A stretch of 64,000 bases of DNA from Dinoroseobacter sp. (GTDB lineage Bacteria; Pseudomonadota; Alphaproteobacteria; Rhodobacterales; Rhodobacteraceae), in assembly GCA_017643385.1 (NCBI GenBank), contig JAEPNN010000001.1, positions 186,001 to 250,000 on the forward strand, read 5' to 3'. Of the stretch, positions 45,949 to 55,342 are shown one piece after another. The stretch's first letter is position 1. The number at the start of each line of letters is the position of its first letter. Made by a program: the position numbers and the translations under genes. Under the pieces are notes generated by a model. That model did no database searches and had not been told where the DNA came from. It saw nothing but the letters and a program-made list of their open reading frames with translations.

Positions 45949-46362
45949 ATGGATCGTCGTAAATTTCTAGCCCTTTCCGCTGCAGCGTCCGCTGCTTACG
46001 CTCTGCCCGCGACCGCCAGCATGGTGGACTATTACCCTGGTCTGGTGGACAGCGAGCTTGCCGCAGGTAAAACGGTATTTTTGGATTTTGCCGCGAGCTG
46101 GTGTGGAACCTGTGCCGCTCAGGCCCGTGTGCTTGGCAGACTGAAATCGGAAAACCCTGCATATGAAGAGAACATCGTCTTTGTACGCGTTGACTGGGAT
46201 CAGTACCGCAGCGCTGACATCACCCGTCGTTTGAGTATTCCACGTCGGTCGACACTGGTGGTGTTGAAGGGCGATCAGGAACTTGGCCGGCTTGTTGCTG
46301 GAACGGGTCGAGCGCAGATCAAAGAATTGATGGATGTTGCTTTGGGTGCCGCCACTGCGTGA
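45949..46362 (+). CDS. Periplasmic thioredoxin-like protein with Tat-like signal
   Basis: A 137-residue protein. The N-terminus MDRRKFLALSAAASAAYAL is a signal peptide with a twin-arginine-type start, and cleavage is likely after ATA. The mature part is a thioredoxin fold with the redox motif CGTC (FLDFAASWCGTCAAQARVL) and a cis-Pro region (LSIPRRSTLVVLKG). It most likely receives electrons from the adjacent CcdA. Twin-arginine export of such a protein is slightly unusual; a Sec signal is possible. Confidence 0.86.
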   Translation: MDRRKFLALSAAASAAYALPATASMVDYYPGLVDSELAAGKTVFLDFAASWCGTCAAQARVLGRLKSENPAYEENIVFVRVDWDQYRSADITRRLSIPRRSTLVVLKGDQELGRLVAGTGRAQIKELMDVALGAATA

Positions 46363-46372
46363 GCGCTCCGCC

Positions 46373-47125
46373 CTAAACGCTCTCTGGGTCGTTGGTCGAT
46401 GTGACTCTCATGTTGTCGATGGCCCAGCTTTCGTCACCGATCGATTGATCTAGCGTAGAGCCAAAGCCAAGTTTCAGGCTGCTACCGGGATCCGATACTT
46501 CAATGCGAACCGCTACGGTTTCATCGTGGCTTTTGACATCGCCACGGACGGAATAGCCGTTCTCCGCGCTTGAGTGTGCGCCGTAGGTGATCGCAACATT
46601 GGAGGGCGAGCTGTCTATAACCTGTTGCCGCTCGAAATCCCCGTCATGTGTCGAGAATGTCCGCTGACTGGCTAATGCGTCATTCAGGAAAATTGACATT
46701 GCCTCAAGATCCCAGGTGTCGATTGCATGCAAGTCGAATTCAACAACTGCAAAGCTTGCGTTTGGATCCAAAGCCCAGGTTTTGTGTACCATCTGTGCGC
46801 CACCTGTTCCGCCAAAGCGGCCCAAAATTCCACCCAAGGACGCTTCGGTATTGTCGGTTTGCGCTACGCTCCACCCCAGAGCCTGGCCGTCTTCAAAGTC
46901 GTCAAAGAAGGACACGTTCTGATATGTGCTGTTGAATTCTGTTGAAACAGCCTGACCTGAGGTTTGGTTTGAAATGTCATGGGATATATCATCGGCACCC
47001 ATAATGACAGCGGCTGACCCTGCCATACCTAGGCCCACCACTGCAGCCGTAAGGAGCGTCCAATCGACGGTTACGGCGCCAGAGTCTTCAACGCAAAACG
47101 ATTTACATACAGTCCAAGAACGCAT
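46373..47125 (-). CDS. Pilin-like N-terminus fused to a jelly-roll-like secreted domain
   Basis: A 250-residue protein I cannot name. Residues 10-45 (FCVEDSGAVTVDWTLLTAAV and on) look like the N-terminal segment of Flp/TadE-type pseudopilins: a short basic leader, an acidic-Gly junction, Glu/Asp-rich start and one hydrophobic helix. After a linker, residues ~70-250 are rich in beta strands with FFDDFEDGQALGWS, ALDPNASFAVVEFDLHAIDT and SWAIDNMRVT, as in LamG-type or carbohydrate-binding lectin folds. The protein may be exported and anchored at the cell surface. It converges on the thioredoxin gene, 10 bases apart. Confidence 0.7.
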   Translation of the reverse strand: MRSWTVCKSFCVEDSGAVTVDWTLLTAAVVGLGMAGSAAVIMGADDISHDISNQTSGQAVSTEFNSTYQNVSFFDDFEDGQALGWSVAQTDNTEASLGGILGRFGGTGGAQMVHKTWALDPNASFAVVEFDLHAIDTWDLEAMSIFLNDALASQRTFSTHDGDFERQQVIDSSPSNVAITYGAHSSAENGYSVRGDVKSHDETVAVRIEVSDPGSSLKLGFGSTLDQSIGDESWAIDNMRVTSTNDPESV

Positions 47126-47217
47126 GACATGCGCCTCTACAAAGTCCCTTCCTGAAAAAAGATTCTAAGAATCTGTCTTAAATATGAAGGTATCTTGCAG
47201 ATTTCTTGCGGAACTGG

Positions 47218-48321
47218 TCATCCAATTTTCCCAAGGACAGCCTCGCCTGTCTGGGCCCGGTCCAATAGGATATGATCCAGCAATACACAGGCCATCATAG
47301 CCTCACCAACAGGAACAGCGCGAATCCCAACGCATGGATCATGACGGCCTTTGGTGATGATCTCTGCAGCGTCGCCCGCTTTGGTGATCGTTTTGCGGGG
47401 CGTTAGAATTGAGCTGGTAGGCTTAACTGCAAAGCGAACGACAACATCCTGACCTGTTGATATTCCACCTAAGATGCCACCCGCGTGGTTGGAGCTATAG
47501 ATCGGGCCATCCGGGCCGAAAGCGATCTCGTCAGCATTCTCGGTACCCGTCAGCATGGCGGCTGACATACCTTCTCCAATCTCGACGCCCTTCACGGCGT
47601 TGATGCTCATCATGGCAGCGGCGAGATCGGTATCGAGCTTTGCATAGATTGGCGCGCCAATCCCCACTGGCACATTTTGCGCTGTAACCTCAATGATTGC
47701 ACCGACGGATTCCCCAGATTTGCGAAGACTGTCCAAGTATGCGGCCCAGTCTTCCGAAGCCGCGGCATCGGGTGTCCAGAACGGGTTTTGGTCGATCTGA
47801 TCCCAGTCGAATTTGGCTCGATCGATTGCGCGCGGGCCCATTTGAACCATGTAGCCTTTGACGATCAGTTCAGGCGCGATCTGTTCGAGTGCTGCGCGCG
47901 CGATCCCGCCCGCCGCAACACGTGCAGCTGTTTCGCGCGCGGATGATCGACCGCCCCCGCGTGGGTCACGGATACCGTATTTCTGCCAATAGGTGATATC
48001 CGCATGTCCGGGGCGGAACTTCTCGGCAATGTCGCCATAATCTTTGGACCGTTGATCGGTGTTCTCGATCATCAATTGGATCGGAGTGCCTGTGGTTTTG
48101 CCCTCAAAAGTTCCCGACAAGATTTTTACGGCATCGGGTTCGCGGCGTTGTGTCGTGAATTTATTTTGCCCAGGCTTCCGTTTATCCAGCCATTGCTGGA
48201 TTGTCTCAGCATCAATTGGGACACCGGGTGGGCACCCATCAACCGTTGCCCCAAGTGCTGGGCCGTGGCTTTCACCCCAAGTCGTAACCCGGAAAACATG
48301 GCCAAATGTGTTGAACGACAT
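47218..48321 (-). CDS. aroC: Chorismate synthase
   Basis: Forms chorismate from EPSP with reduced FMN as cofactor. The 367-residue protein starts [20 protein letters not shown] and has the family signatures [40 protein letters not shown] and [16 protein letters not shown]. It diverges from the thiamine riboswitch region; about 140 bases separate the two and hold AT-rich promoter sequence. Confidence 0.95.
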   Translation of the reverse strand: MSFNTFGHVFRVTTWGESHGPALGATVDGCPPGVPIDAETIQQWLDKRKPGQNKFTTQRREPDAVKILSGTFEGKTTGTPIQLMIENTDQRSKDYGDIAEKFRPGHADITYWQKYGIRDPRGGGRSSARETAARVAAGGIARAALEQIAPELIVKGYMVQMGPRAIDRAKFDWDQIDQNPFWTPDAAASEDWAAYLDSLRKSGESVGAIIEVTAQNVPVGIGAPIYAKLDTDLAAAMMSINAVKGVEIGEGMSAAMLTGTENADEIAFGPDGPIYSSNHAGGILGGISTGQDVVVRFAVKPTSSILTPRKTITKAGDAAEIITKGRHDPCVGIRAVPVGEAMMACVLLDHILLDRAQTGEAVLGKIG

Positions 48322-48462
48322 ATCGAAACCTCTTTCGCGCGATCCCGGTTACCCTGAGAGACTGTCGCTGCCAAGGGGGGCCTGCGTTTGAGGAATTGGT
48401 TTAATATTAAACTATCTAATCTGGGGTTGCGATCCTTTCGCGATCCTGCATAGTGTGCGCTC

Positions 48463-48544
48463 ACCTCGGGGGGCCCATTGGGCTGAGATGCAATTCGTGC
48501 GGACCCGTTGAACCTGAACCGGTTAAGACCGGCGGAGGGAAGGT
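48463..48544 (+). promoter_or_regulatory. TPP riboswitch (THI element)
   Basis: The conserved blocks are in order: the P1 strand ACCTC, the GGGCCC..GGGCTGAGATG part with CTGAGA, then ACCCGTTGAACCTGAACC, GGTTAAGACCGG and GGAGGGAAGGT. These are the THI-box helices P1-P5. The element ends 47 bases before the thiB ATG, so it should repress thiBPQ when thiamine pyrophosphate is high, by blocking translation or transcription. Confidence 0.96.
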
Positions 48545-48591
48545 TTCGAGATCCTCTCGGCTTCACTTCGCCCGTCGCCATGGAGGATAGG

Positions 48592-49584
48592 ATGAAAACA
48601 TCCCTCATCGCTGCGGGACTTTTGACATTGGCAGGCATTGCCAATGCGCAGTCACCCGTACTTACAGTTTATACCTATGACAGTTTTGTTTCGGATTGGG
48701 GCCCAGGCCCGGTTGTCGAAGCAGCTTTTGAAGAAACATGCGGGTGCGACCTGCAATTTGTTGCAGCGGGTGATGGCGCAGCTCTGCTGGCGCGCTTGCA
48801 GCTTGAAGGCAGCAACTCAGACGCCGATATCGTCCTTGGCCTCGACACAAACCTGACAGCACGTGCGCGTGAAGCGGGGCTTGTGGTCCCTCACGGTCTG
48901 GAAGTCCCAAGTCTGGATCTTCCGATCTCCTGGACTGACGATGCCTTTCTTCCGTTTGACTGGGGATATTTTGCCTTCGTCCACAACGCTGATATGGCGA
49001 ACGCCCCGGGTAGCTTCGAGGAGCTGATTGCGCTGCCCGATGATGTGAAGATCGTCATCCAAGACCCGCGCAGTTCCACACCTGGCTTGGGATTGCTGAT
49101 GTGGGTGAAAGCGGCCTACGGCGACCGGGCACCCCAAATTTGGGAAGGCTTGGCGCCGCATATTCTAACGGTCACCTCGGGATGGTCTGAGGCGTACGGG
49201 CTGTTTCTTGAGGGCGAGGCCGAGATGGTGCTCAGCTACACGACATCGCCTGCCTATCATCTGATTGCCGAGCAAGACGCCAGCAAGACTGCGGCCAATT
49301 TCTCAGAAGGGCACTACATGCAGGTGGAAGTTGCAGCGATGTTGGAAGGGTCGGATCAGCCAGAGCTTGCGAAGCAATTTCTGAGCTTCATGCTGAGCGA
49401 CGGCTTCCAGTCTGCCATCCCCACAACCAACTGGATGTATCCCGCTGTGATACCGACAGATGGCTTGCCTGAAGGTTTTGAAACACTGATCCAGCCTTCG
49501 CAGGCGCTTTTGAAGTCTCCTGAAGATGCTGCAAGCGTTCGCGATGCAGCATTACAAGAATGGCTGACCGCACTCAGCCGCTAA
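48592..49584 (+). CDS. thiB: Thiamine ABC transporter substrate-binding protein ThiB
   Basis: A 330-residue periplasmic protein. It starts MKTSLIAAGLLTLAGIANA with signal cleavage before QSPV, then LTVYTYDSFVSDWGPGPVVE and the segment SDADIVLGLDTNLTARAREA, and WMYPAVIPTDGLPEGFETL near the end, as in ThiB/TbpA. The start follows GGAGGATAGG. It is downstream of the TPP riboswitch and overlaps thiP by 25 bases, so thiBPQ is one regulated operon. Confidence 0.94.
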   Translation: MKTSLIAAGLLTLAGIANAQSPVLTVYTYDSFVSDWGPGPVVEAAFEETCGCDLQFVAAGDGAALLARLQLEGSNSDADIVLGLDTNLTARAREAGLVVPHGLEVPSLDLPISWTDDAFLPFDWGYFAFVHNADMANAPGSFEELIALPDDVKIVIQDPRSSTPGLGLLMWVKAAYGDRAPQIWEGLAPHILTVTSGWSEAYGLFLEGEAEMVLSYTTSPAYHLIAEQDASKTAANFSEGHYMQVEVAAMLEGSDQPELAKQFLSFMLSDGFQSAIPTTNWMYPAVIPTDGLPEGFETLIQPSQALLKSPEDAASVRDAALQEWLTALSR

Positions 49585-51119
49585 GCCTCGTTGGCGCGGG
49601 CAAGGCTGCTTCTGCGGCCTTGCTTGTTGTTATACTTGGGGCATTGCTTGCTGTTGCCGCGACAGGCACTTCAACGCTCCGGCTCGGTCCCTCAGATTGG
49701 GCGGCGCTGAGGTTCACGGTTTTGCAGGCTGTTCTGTCTGCCGCAATCTCTGTTCTCCTTGCCATACCGCTTGCCCGTGCGCTGATAAGGCGGCGCTTTC
49801 CACTCTATGGGTTGGCAATTACCTTATTGGGTGCACCGTTTCTATTGCCGGTTCTTGTGGCCGTTCTTGGCGTTCTGGCGGTGTTCGGACGCAATGGTCT
49901 GATCTCACAGATGATGATGTCGATCGGATTACCGCCAATAGAAATTTATGGGCTGCAGGGCGTTGTCTTGACGCATGTCTTTTTTAATCTGCCGCTTGCG
50001 ACACGATTGATCCTCCAGGGCTGGCTGTCGATCCCGTCAGAGCAAGTCAGGTTGGGCCATGCGCTGGGGTTTGGACCAAGCGAGGCTGCACAACACCTGG
50101 AACGCCCAGTTTTGCAGGCCGTGCTTCCAGGAGCCTTCTTGGTAATCTTTTTGATTTGTTCGACATCTTTCGCAGTGGCGCTGACTATGGGCGGTGGCCC
50201 GCGGGCAACGACACTTGAACTGGCGATCTATCAGGCCTTTCGGTTCGAATTTGATCTGTCGCGCGCGGCGGCGCTTGGCGCTGTCCAGGTTGCGCTATGT
50301 GCTGTTGCCGTTTTGGCAATCCGCATGGTGCCAACCGCACCTGACGGTTTTGGAGGCCTAGACGCAACCAGATTGCAATTGCCCAAAGGGGGGAAGTGGG
50401 TGCGTGCCCAGGATATAGCCGTGCTTCTATTGGGGCTCGGATTTCTCCTGTTTCCCATCCTGATGATCTTGGTGCGAGGCTTTCCGTTTGTCAGTAACCT
50501 CCCCGACACGATCTGGATGGCGGCGCTGCGGTCATTGTGTGTCGCAATAGTATCCGTTTCGATCATGCTGGTTTTGGCATTGCCAATCGCAACAACCTTG
50601 GCACGTTTTCCCACCGGTTGGCCCCACTTTGCGGCAGCCTTGCCTATCGCGGTGTCCCCTTTGGTTTTGGGATTGGGGGCGTTTGTGGGGCTACGGCCTT
50701 GGATCGATCCGGGAAGTGTCGTCCTTCCGCTAACGGCATTCGTCAATGCGGTAATGAGTTTGCCATTTGTGCTGCGTTCACTCGTTCCGGAACTGAGAAA
50801 GGTCGACGCGCATCATGGTCGTCTCGCTGTGGCGCTGGGAATGTCGCGAAGCAACTGGATGAGACTGATTGTTTTGCCGAGATTACGCCGTGCACATGGT
50901 TTTGGGGCGGGGCTGACGGCAGCACTTTCCATGGGCGATCTGGGTGTGATTGCGCTATTTGGCTCTGCAGATCGAGGAACCCTGCCGCTGGCCATTTACC
51001 AGCTTATGGGAAGCTACCAGATGGACGCAGCAGCCGGGGCCGCACTTGTTCTAATGGCTTTGACGCTTTGCATCTTCTGGATTTTTGATCGCGGAGGGCG
51101 CTTTAATGCTGCGGTTTGA
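49560..51119 (+). CDS. thiP: Thiamine ABC transporter permease ThiP
   Basis: A 519-residue permease with two fused MetI-type halves, about 12 helices. EAA-like loops are visible at ALGFGPSEAAQHLERPVLQA in the first half and ALGMSRSNWMRLIVLPRLRR in the second. It overlaps thiB by 25 bases and thiQ by 14, so translation is coupled through the operon. Confidence 0.94.
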   Translation: MADRTQPLSLVGAGKAASAALLVVILGALLAVAATGTSTLRLGPSDWAALRFTVLQAVLSAAISVLLAIPLARALIRRRFPLYGLAITLLGAPFLLPVLVAVLGVLAVFGRNGLISQMMMSIGLPPIEIYGLQGVVLTHVFFNLPLATRLILQGWLSIPSEQVRLGHALGFGPSEAAQHLERPVLQAVLPGAFLVIFLICSTSFAVALTMGGGPRATTLELAIYQAFRFEFDLSRAAALGAVQVALCAVAVLAIRMVPTAPDGFGGLDATRLQLPKGGKWVRAQDIAVLLLGLGFLLFPILMILVRGFPFVSNLPDTIWMAALRSLCVAIVSVSIMLVLALPIATTLARFPTGWPHFAAALPIAVSPLVLGLGAFVGLRPWIDPGSVVLPLTAFVNAVMSLPFVLRSLVPELRKVDAHHGRLAVALGMSRSNWMRLIVLPRLRRAHGFGAGLTAALSMGDLGVIALFGSADRGTLPLAIYQLMGSYQMDAAAGAALVLMALTLCIFWIFDRGGRFNAAV

Positions 51120-51801
51120 AAACGTACTGCTTCAACAAGGTCAGTTTAAGCTTCGCGTTGACTGGACGCTCCCACGCGGCGCGCGCCTTGCCGTCGTTGG
51201 ACCATCGGGTGCTGGCAAATCCACGCTGTTGTCAGCTGTAGCGGGGTTTCTCGATCCGTATGAGGGATGCATTTTTTGGGAAACAGCACGAATTGATGAC
51301 CAACCGCCCGCGAAGCGGCCGGTTACAATGCTGTTTCAGGATCATAATCTGTTTGGTCATTTGACGGCCGCCCAGAATGTTAGTTTGGGTCTTAATCCTT
51401 CGTTGAAGCTGAACGCAGAGCAAACGCAAAGCGTGGAAGGAGCGTTAGATCGCGTTGGCTTGGGAAATTATGCGGATCGTAGACCAGCCGCGCTTTCAGG
51501 CGGACAGCAGGGCCGGGTTGCACTTGCAAGAGCTCTGATCCGGAATCGTGCGCTATGGCTCTTGGACGAGCCCTTTTCGGCTTTGGGGCCGGGGCTGCGT
51601 CGTGAGATGTTGTCGCTTGTTTCGGAGATGGCGGAGAATTCTGGGGCAACAGTCTTGATGGTCACCCACGATCCGGACGACGCGGTGCGCTTTGCTGATT
51701 ACACAGTCTTCGTGAATGATGGGGTGGCTCAGGCACCCAAACTGACCAATGAACTCTTCGCTGATCCGCCGATTGAGCTGCGAGCCTATCTGGGGACATA
51801 A
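51106..51801 (+). CDS. thiQ: Thiamine ABC transporter ATP-binding protein ThiQ
   Basis: A 231-residue ATPase. Walker A is VVGPSGAGKSTLLSAVAGF, the Q-loop VTMLFQDHNLFGHLTAAQNV, the signature AALSGGQQGRVALARALIR and Walker B LWLLDEPFSAL, with the switch His in VTHDPDD. The ATG at 51106 lies 14 bases inside thiP. A terminator directly follows the stop. Confidence 0.95.
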   Translation: MLRFENVLLQQGQFKLRVDWTLPRGARLAVVGPSGAGKSTLLSAVAGFLDPYEGCIFWETARIDDQPPAKRPVTMLFQDHNLFGHLTAAQNVSLGLNPSLKLNAEQTQSVEGALDRVGLGNYADRRPAALSGGQQGRVALARALIRNRALWLLDEPFSALGPGLRREMLSLVSEMAENSGATVLMVTHDPDDAVRFADYTVFVNDGVAQAPKLTNELFADPPIELRAYLGT

Positions 51802-51827
51802 AAAACGCGCCCCGAAGGACGCGTTTT
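51802..51827. terminator. Bidirectional terminator between thiQ and petC
   Basis: AAAACGCG (51802-51809) pairs with CGCGTTTT (51820-51827) around a 10-base loop. It begins at the thiQ stop and serves the convergent petC transcript as well, ending 22 bases before the petC stop. Confidence 0.88.
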
Positions 51828-51848
51828 CAAAACAGTGCGTATCTGCGG

Positions 51849-52658
51849 TTATTCAGCAGGCTGACGCTTGGCGCGCGCCTTGATCGGCGCCCAGATGCGC
51901 TTGTTGGTCAAATAAAGCAACACGGTCAGGATGGTCAGGAAGAACACAGCCGTGAACCCGGCTTGCTTGCGGTGGTTCAACTTGGGCTCTGCTGTCCACA
52001 TCAGGAATGCAGCGACGTCTTGAGCAACCGCTTCAAGTTCCGTCGAAGACCCATCTGCAAAGTCCACGTCATCACCCCAAAGCGGAGGCGCCATCGAGAT
52101 GTATCCACCAGGGTATGCGGTGTTCTCATATAGAATTGCACCGGCTTCTTCTTTTTCTTCACCGGTGTAGCCGTTCAGAAGAGACGCGATGTATTCCGCT
52201 CCGCCCATTCCGCGGAACAACTGGTTGATACCAAGACCATATGGCCCGTGGAAACCAGCGCGCGCTTTCGCCATCAGCGACAGGTCTGGCGCGTTCTCGA
52301 GGTTCGAGCCCGGGAAGTTATCCGTTGGACGGGCTTCACGGTAATCATCCAGTGCAGGGTCAAAGATTTCATAGAACGCCGCATACGCGCGCACTTGGTT
52401 TTCGGGGAGCTCGGGGCCACCCTTATCATGCAACGTGCGCAGTGGAACGTATTGTAGGCCGTGGCACGCGGAGCAGATTTCAGTGTAAACCTGCAGGCCG
52501 CGTTGCAACTGTGCGGTGTCGTAAGTGCCAAACGGCCCTTCAAATGAGAAACTGTAGTCCTCAACATAACCGGCGCCGCCTGCCGCATTGGCTGTGCCGC
52601 TGGTCAGCGACAGAGCCAATACTGCGGTGAGTGCGAGTTTCTTGAACATGGTTTTCAT
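51849..52658 (-). CDS. petC: Cytochrome c1 PetC
   Basis: The heme c subunit of the cytochrome bc1 complex. Residues show a signal peptide ([20 protein letters not shown], cleaved near ANA), the heme site [19 protein letters not shown], the Met ligand region [15 protein letters not shown] and a C-terminal membrane anchor ([20 protein letters not shown]). The ATG at 52658 lies 2 bases after GAGAGG; a second ATG 9 bases downstream (52649) has better spacing, so the start may be either. It is the last gene of petA-petB-petC. Confidence 0.95.
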   Translation of the reverse strand: MKTMFKKLALTAVLALSLTSGTANAAGGAGYVEDYSFSFEGPFGTYDTAQLQRGLQVYTEICSACHGLQYVPLRTLHDKGGPELPENQVRAYAAFYEIFDPALDDYREARPTDNFPGSNLENAPDLSLMAKARAGFHGPYGLGINQLFRGMGGAEYIASLLNGYTGEEKEEAGAILYENTAYPGGYISMAPPLWGDDVDFADGSSTELEAVAQDVAAFLMWTAEPKLNHRKQAGFTAVFFLTILTVLLYLTNKRIWAPIKARAKRQPAE

Positions 52659-52669
52659 ATCCTCTCGGG

Positions 52670-54016
52670 TCACTCGGCGGGGCTGGCCGCTGGGGCCGAA
52701 CCGGAGGCGTCAGCCTTGCCGTAATGCGCGTTGAAATCGTCTTCGATGGTCGCCGGTTGTGGAAGCGGCTTCTCGATCACGCCCAAAAGCGGGAGGATAA
52801 TCAGGAAGTACGCAAACCAGTAGGCCGATGCGATCAGCGAGAAAGTTGCATAGGGCTCTTCTGCGGGCATTGCGCCCAGCCACATCAGGGCAACGAAGTC
52901 GATCACCAAAAGACCAAACCACCATTTGAACATCGGGCGGAATTTGCCTGAACGAACCGATGATGTGTCAAGCCAGGGCGCAAGGGCCATCACAGCAATC
53001 GCACCGAACATCGCCAGCACACCGAAGAACTTCGCATCGATGATACCGCCAGTGATCCAGCTCGCAAACATCACGACCCAAACGTCGTCAGTAAAGGCCC
53101 GCAGGATCGCGTAGAAGGGCAAGAAGTACCATTCCGGAACGATGTGTGCAGGTGTCGCCAGTGGGTTAGCTTCGATGTAGTTATCGGGGTGCCCAAGATA
53201 GTTTGGCATGAAGCCCACGATGGCAAAGAAGACCACCATGATCAGTGCCAGTGCAAACAGGTCCTTCATGACGAAATACGGCCAGAAGGGCAAAGTGTCT
53301 TTCTCGGCTTCTTCTTTCGATGTGCGACGTACTTCAACACCTGTCGGATTGTTATTCCCGGTGGTGTGGAAGGCCCAGATGTGTACTGCAACCAGCGCAG
53401 CAATCACGAAAGGCAACAGATAGTGCAGTGAGAAGAAGCGGTTCAGCGTCGCGTTATCTACGGCTGGTCCGCCCAGAAGCCAAGTTTGCAGAGGCTCGCC
53501 GATGAACGGTATAGCGCCAAACAGGCCAGTAATCACGGTCGCGCCCCAGAAGGACATTTGTCCCCAAGGCAGAACGTACCCCATGAAGGCCGTGCCCATC
53601 ATCAGGACAAAGATCAGGATACCGATGATCCATGTGATCTCGCGTGGGGCCTTGTAGGACCCGTAGTAAAGCCCGCGGAAGATGTGGGCATAGACCGCAA
53701 CGAAGAACAGCGACGCGCCGTTCTGGTGCAGGTAACGCAGCATATGACCGCCATTCACGTTCCGCATGATGTGCTCGACCGACGCAAACGCCAGATCAAC
53801 ATGCGGGGTGTAATGCATCACCAAAATGATCCCGGTGATGATCTGCATAGCAAGACAGAAGGTCAGGACGATGCCCCAGATCCACATCCAATTGAGGTTC
53901 TTTGGCGTTGGGATCATCAATGTGTCGTAGGCCAAGCTGACGATAGGCAACCGCTTGTGCAGCCACTTTTCTGCGCCAGATTTTGGCTCGTAATGGTCGT
54001 GTGGAATTCCAGCCAT
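52670..54016 (-). CDS. petB: Cytochrome b PetB
   Basis: The di-heme membrane subunit of the bc1 complex with quinol oxidation and reduction sites. The 448-residue protein has [20 protein letters not shown], the helix with [20 protein letters not shown], the Qo loop PEWY ([19 protein letters not shown]) and [20 protein letters not shown]. It runs 14 bases after petA and starts the cytochrome c1 gene's unit. About 30 residues of C-terminal extension ([20 protein letters not shown]) follow the core, as in Rhodobacter. Confidence 0.96.
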   Translation of the reverse strand: MAGIPHDHYEPKSGAEKWLHKRLPIVSLAYDTLMIPTPKNLNWMWIWGIVLTFCLAMQIITGIILVMHYTPHVDLAFASVEHIMRNVNGGHMLRYLHQNGASLFFVAVYAHIFRGLYYGSYKAPREITWIIGILIFVLMMGTAFMGYVLPWGQMSFWGATVITGLFGAIPFIGEPLQTWLLGGPAVDNATLNRFFSLHYLLPFVIAALVAVHIWAFHTTGNNNPTGVEVRRTSKEEAEKDTLPFWPYFVMKDLFALALIMVVFFAIVGFMPNYLGHPDNYIEANPLATPAHIVPEWYFLPFYAILRAFTDDVWVVMFASWITGGIIDAKFFGVLAMFGAIAVMALAPWLDTSSVRSGKFRPMFKWWFGLLVIDFVALMWLGAMPAEEPYATFSLIASAYWFAYFLIILPLLGVIEKPLPQPATIEDDFNAHYGKADASGSAPAASPAE

Positions 54017-54030
54017 GGTCGTCGTCTCCC

Positions 54031-54594
54031 TTAGCCGAGCAACAATGTGGTTTCGTCAACGAATTCAACTGCCGGTACTGGCAGGTTTTCCGGCGCAGGA
54101 CCTTTACGGATCCGCCCAGAGGTATCGTAGTGCGAGCCGTGGCAGGGGCAGAACCAACCGCCAAACTCACCGGCGCCATCGCCAAGCGGTACGCAGCCCA
54201 AGTGGGTGCAAACGCCCTGCATGACCAACCACTCACCGGTTTCGCCTAGCGCACGGTTCACGTCGGCTGCATCTGCAGTGTCCGAAACGTTCGCGTTGCG
54301 CGCGTTGTCATCGATTAGCGTTGACAGGTCGACATCTTGTGCTGCCAAGATTTCCTCTTCGGTGCGACGGCGGATGAAGATCGGCTTGCCCAGGAACAAA
54401 ACAGTCAGCTGGGTTCCTGGTTCAACAACCGAAACATCTACGCGCAGCGTGGACGCGGCCTGAACATCTGCGGATGGGTTCATCTGGTTGATCAGAGGCC
54501 ATGCAGCGGCGCCTGCAGTGACGGCCCCTGCACCGGCAGTGGCGTAATACAGAAAGTCGCGGCGAGTGCCTTCTGGGTCTTCTGCGTGGGACAC
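54031..54594 (-). CDS. petA: Rieske iron-sulfur subunit PetA
   Basis: The 2Fe-2S subunit of the bc1 complex. The 187-residue protein has the twin-arginine start [20 protein letters not shown] that doubles as an uncleaved membrane anchor, then the two cluster boxes [11 protein letters not shown] and [17 protein letters not shown] with the ligand Cys and His. It is the first gene of the operon; its leader contains an inverted repeat at 54700-54747. Confidence 0.96.
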   Translation of the reverse strand: MSHAEDPEGTRRDFLYYATAGAGAVTAGAAAWPLINQMNPSADVQAASTLRVDVSVVEPGTQLTVLFLGKPIFIRRRTEEEILAAQDVDLSTLIDDNARNANVSDTADAADVNRALGETGEWLVMQGVCTHLGCVPLGDGAGEFGGWFCPCHGSHYDTSGRIRKGPAPENLPVPAVEFVDETTLLLG

Positions 54595-54699
54595 GAGGGT
54601 CTCTCCTTCTCAGCGGCCGACGTCTTGCCAGCGAATGCGTCACAAAAGAACGGGCACGTGAACGAACTCACATACCGATTGAAAGGATTTATAGGCGTC

Positions 54700-54747
54700 G
54701 GGGTGCGGGCGTCGAGGGGGCAAGTCCGCGCAGCATTGCCGCACCCC
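54700..54747. repeat. Inverted repeat in the petA/PAP2 divergent region
   Basis: GGGGTGCGG (54700-54708) and CCGCACCCC (54739-54747) form a perfect 9-base stem around 30 bases. It is 105 bases upstream of petA and 58 bases upstream of the PAP2 gene. Its role is unknown; a leader hairpin for either transcript is possible. Confidence 0.5.
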
Positions 54748-54805
54748 TCTTGTGTTGCCACGAAAGACCGACCAGCGTGTTGTCGTTCAGCTTGGGACCC
54801 TCCAG

Positions 54806-55342
54806 ATGTTCAATTGTGAATATATAACAGATGCTTGGCGAATCCGAATAGTCGGTTTTACCATGGCCGCTGTCGTCATATTTTCGCCGTGGGACGAGCA
54901 TGGGAAGGGAATCGGCACTAACATGCAGATCGCACTGCCACTGCTTGCTTGGGGGTGTGAAGCGATGAATGGAAATGGCGCAGAGTATTTCTTGAGATTC
55001 GGCGTGATGTTCGCAACGCTTCGGACGAGCAAATTTGTCCTTGGAGACCGCAGCATCAATCAACGCCCCAATGGTGGATCGGAAGGATTTCCCTCTGGTC
55101 ACACCGCAACTGCTGTTTTCGGGGCAAGCTCGCTTGCACAGACATGTCTGAAAGCGCATCCGGTCGGGCAGGGCGTGGTCCTTATTGCGGCGGCCTTCAC
55201 AGGGACAAGCCGGGTGACCAGCGGCTGGCATGATATATGGCAGACGCTTGCGGGCGCACTTCTGGGGTGGGGCGCTGACCGGGCGTTCCGGAAGCCGGGT
55301 CCGGTACGTCGCAGGCTGAAGAAACTCTTCGGCCGGGCTTAG
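54806..55342 (+). CDS. PAP2-superfamily phosphatase, probable membrane protein
   Basis: A protein of about 178 residues with the PAP2 active-site motifs GSEGFPSGHTATAVFGASSL and SRVTSGWHDIWQTLAGALLG, preceded by a weaker first motif around FVLGDRSINQRPNGG. Members hydrolyse lipid diphosphates such as phosphatidate or undecaprenyl diphosphate. Three or four membrane helices are visible. The start is uncertain: an upstream in-frame ATG at 54752 would add 18 residues and a downstream one removes 19. It overlaps the convergent GST stop by 4 bases. Confidence 0.8.
   Translation: MFNCEYITDAWRIRIVGFTMAAVVIFSPWDEHGKGIGTNMQIALPLLAWGCEAMNGNGAEYFLRFGVMFATLRTSKFVLGDRSINQRPNGGSEGFPSGHTATAVFGASSLAQTCLKAHPVGQGVVLIAAAFTGTSRVTSGWHDIWQTLAGALLGWGADRAFRKPGPVRRRLKKLFGRA

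Noticed and set aside
47160-47174. AGATTC-TAA-GAATCT palindrome upstream of the pilin-like gene
   Set aside because: Short, AT-rich and single; no T-run and no partner site, so neither a terminator nor an operator can be supported.
48437-48446. Repeated GCGATCCT next to the TPP riboswitch
   Set aside because: Two short direct copies only; no inverted symmetry and no known protein site.
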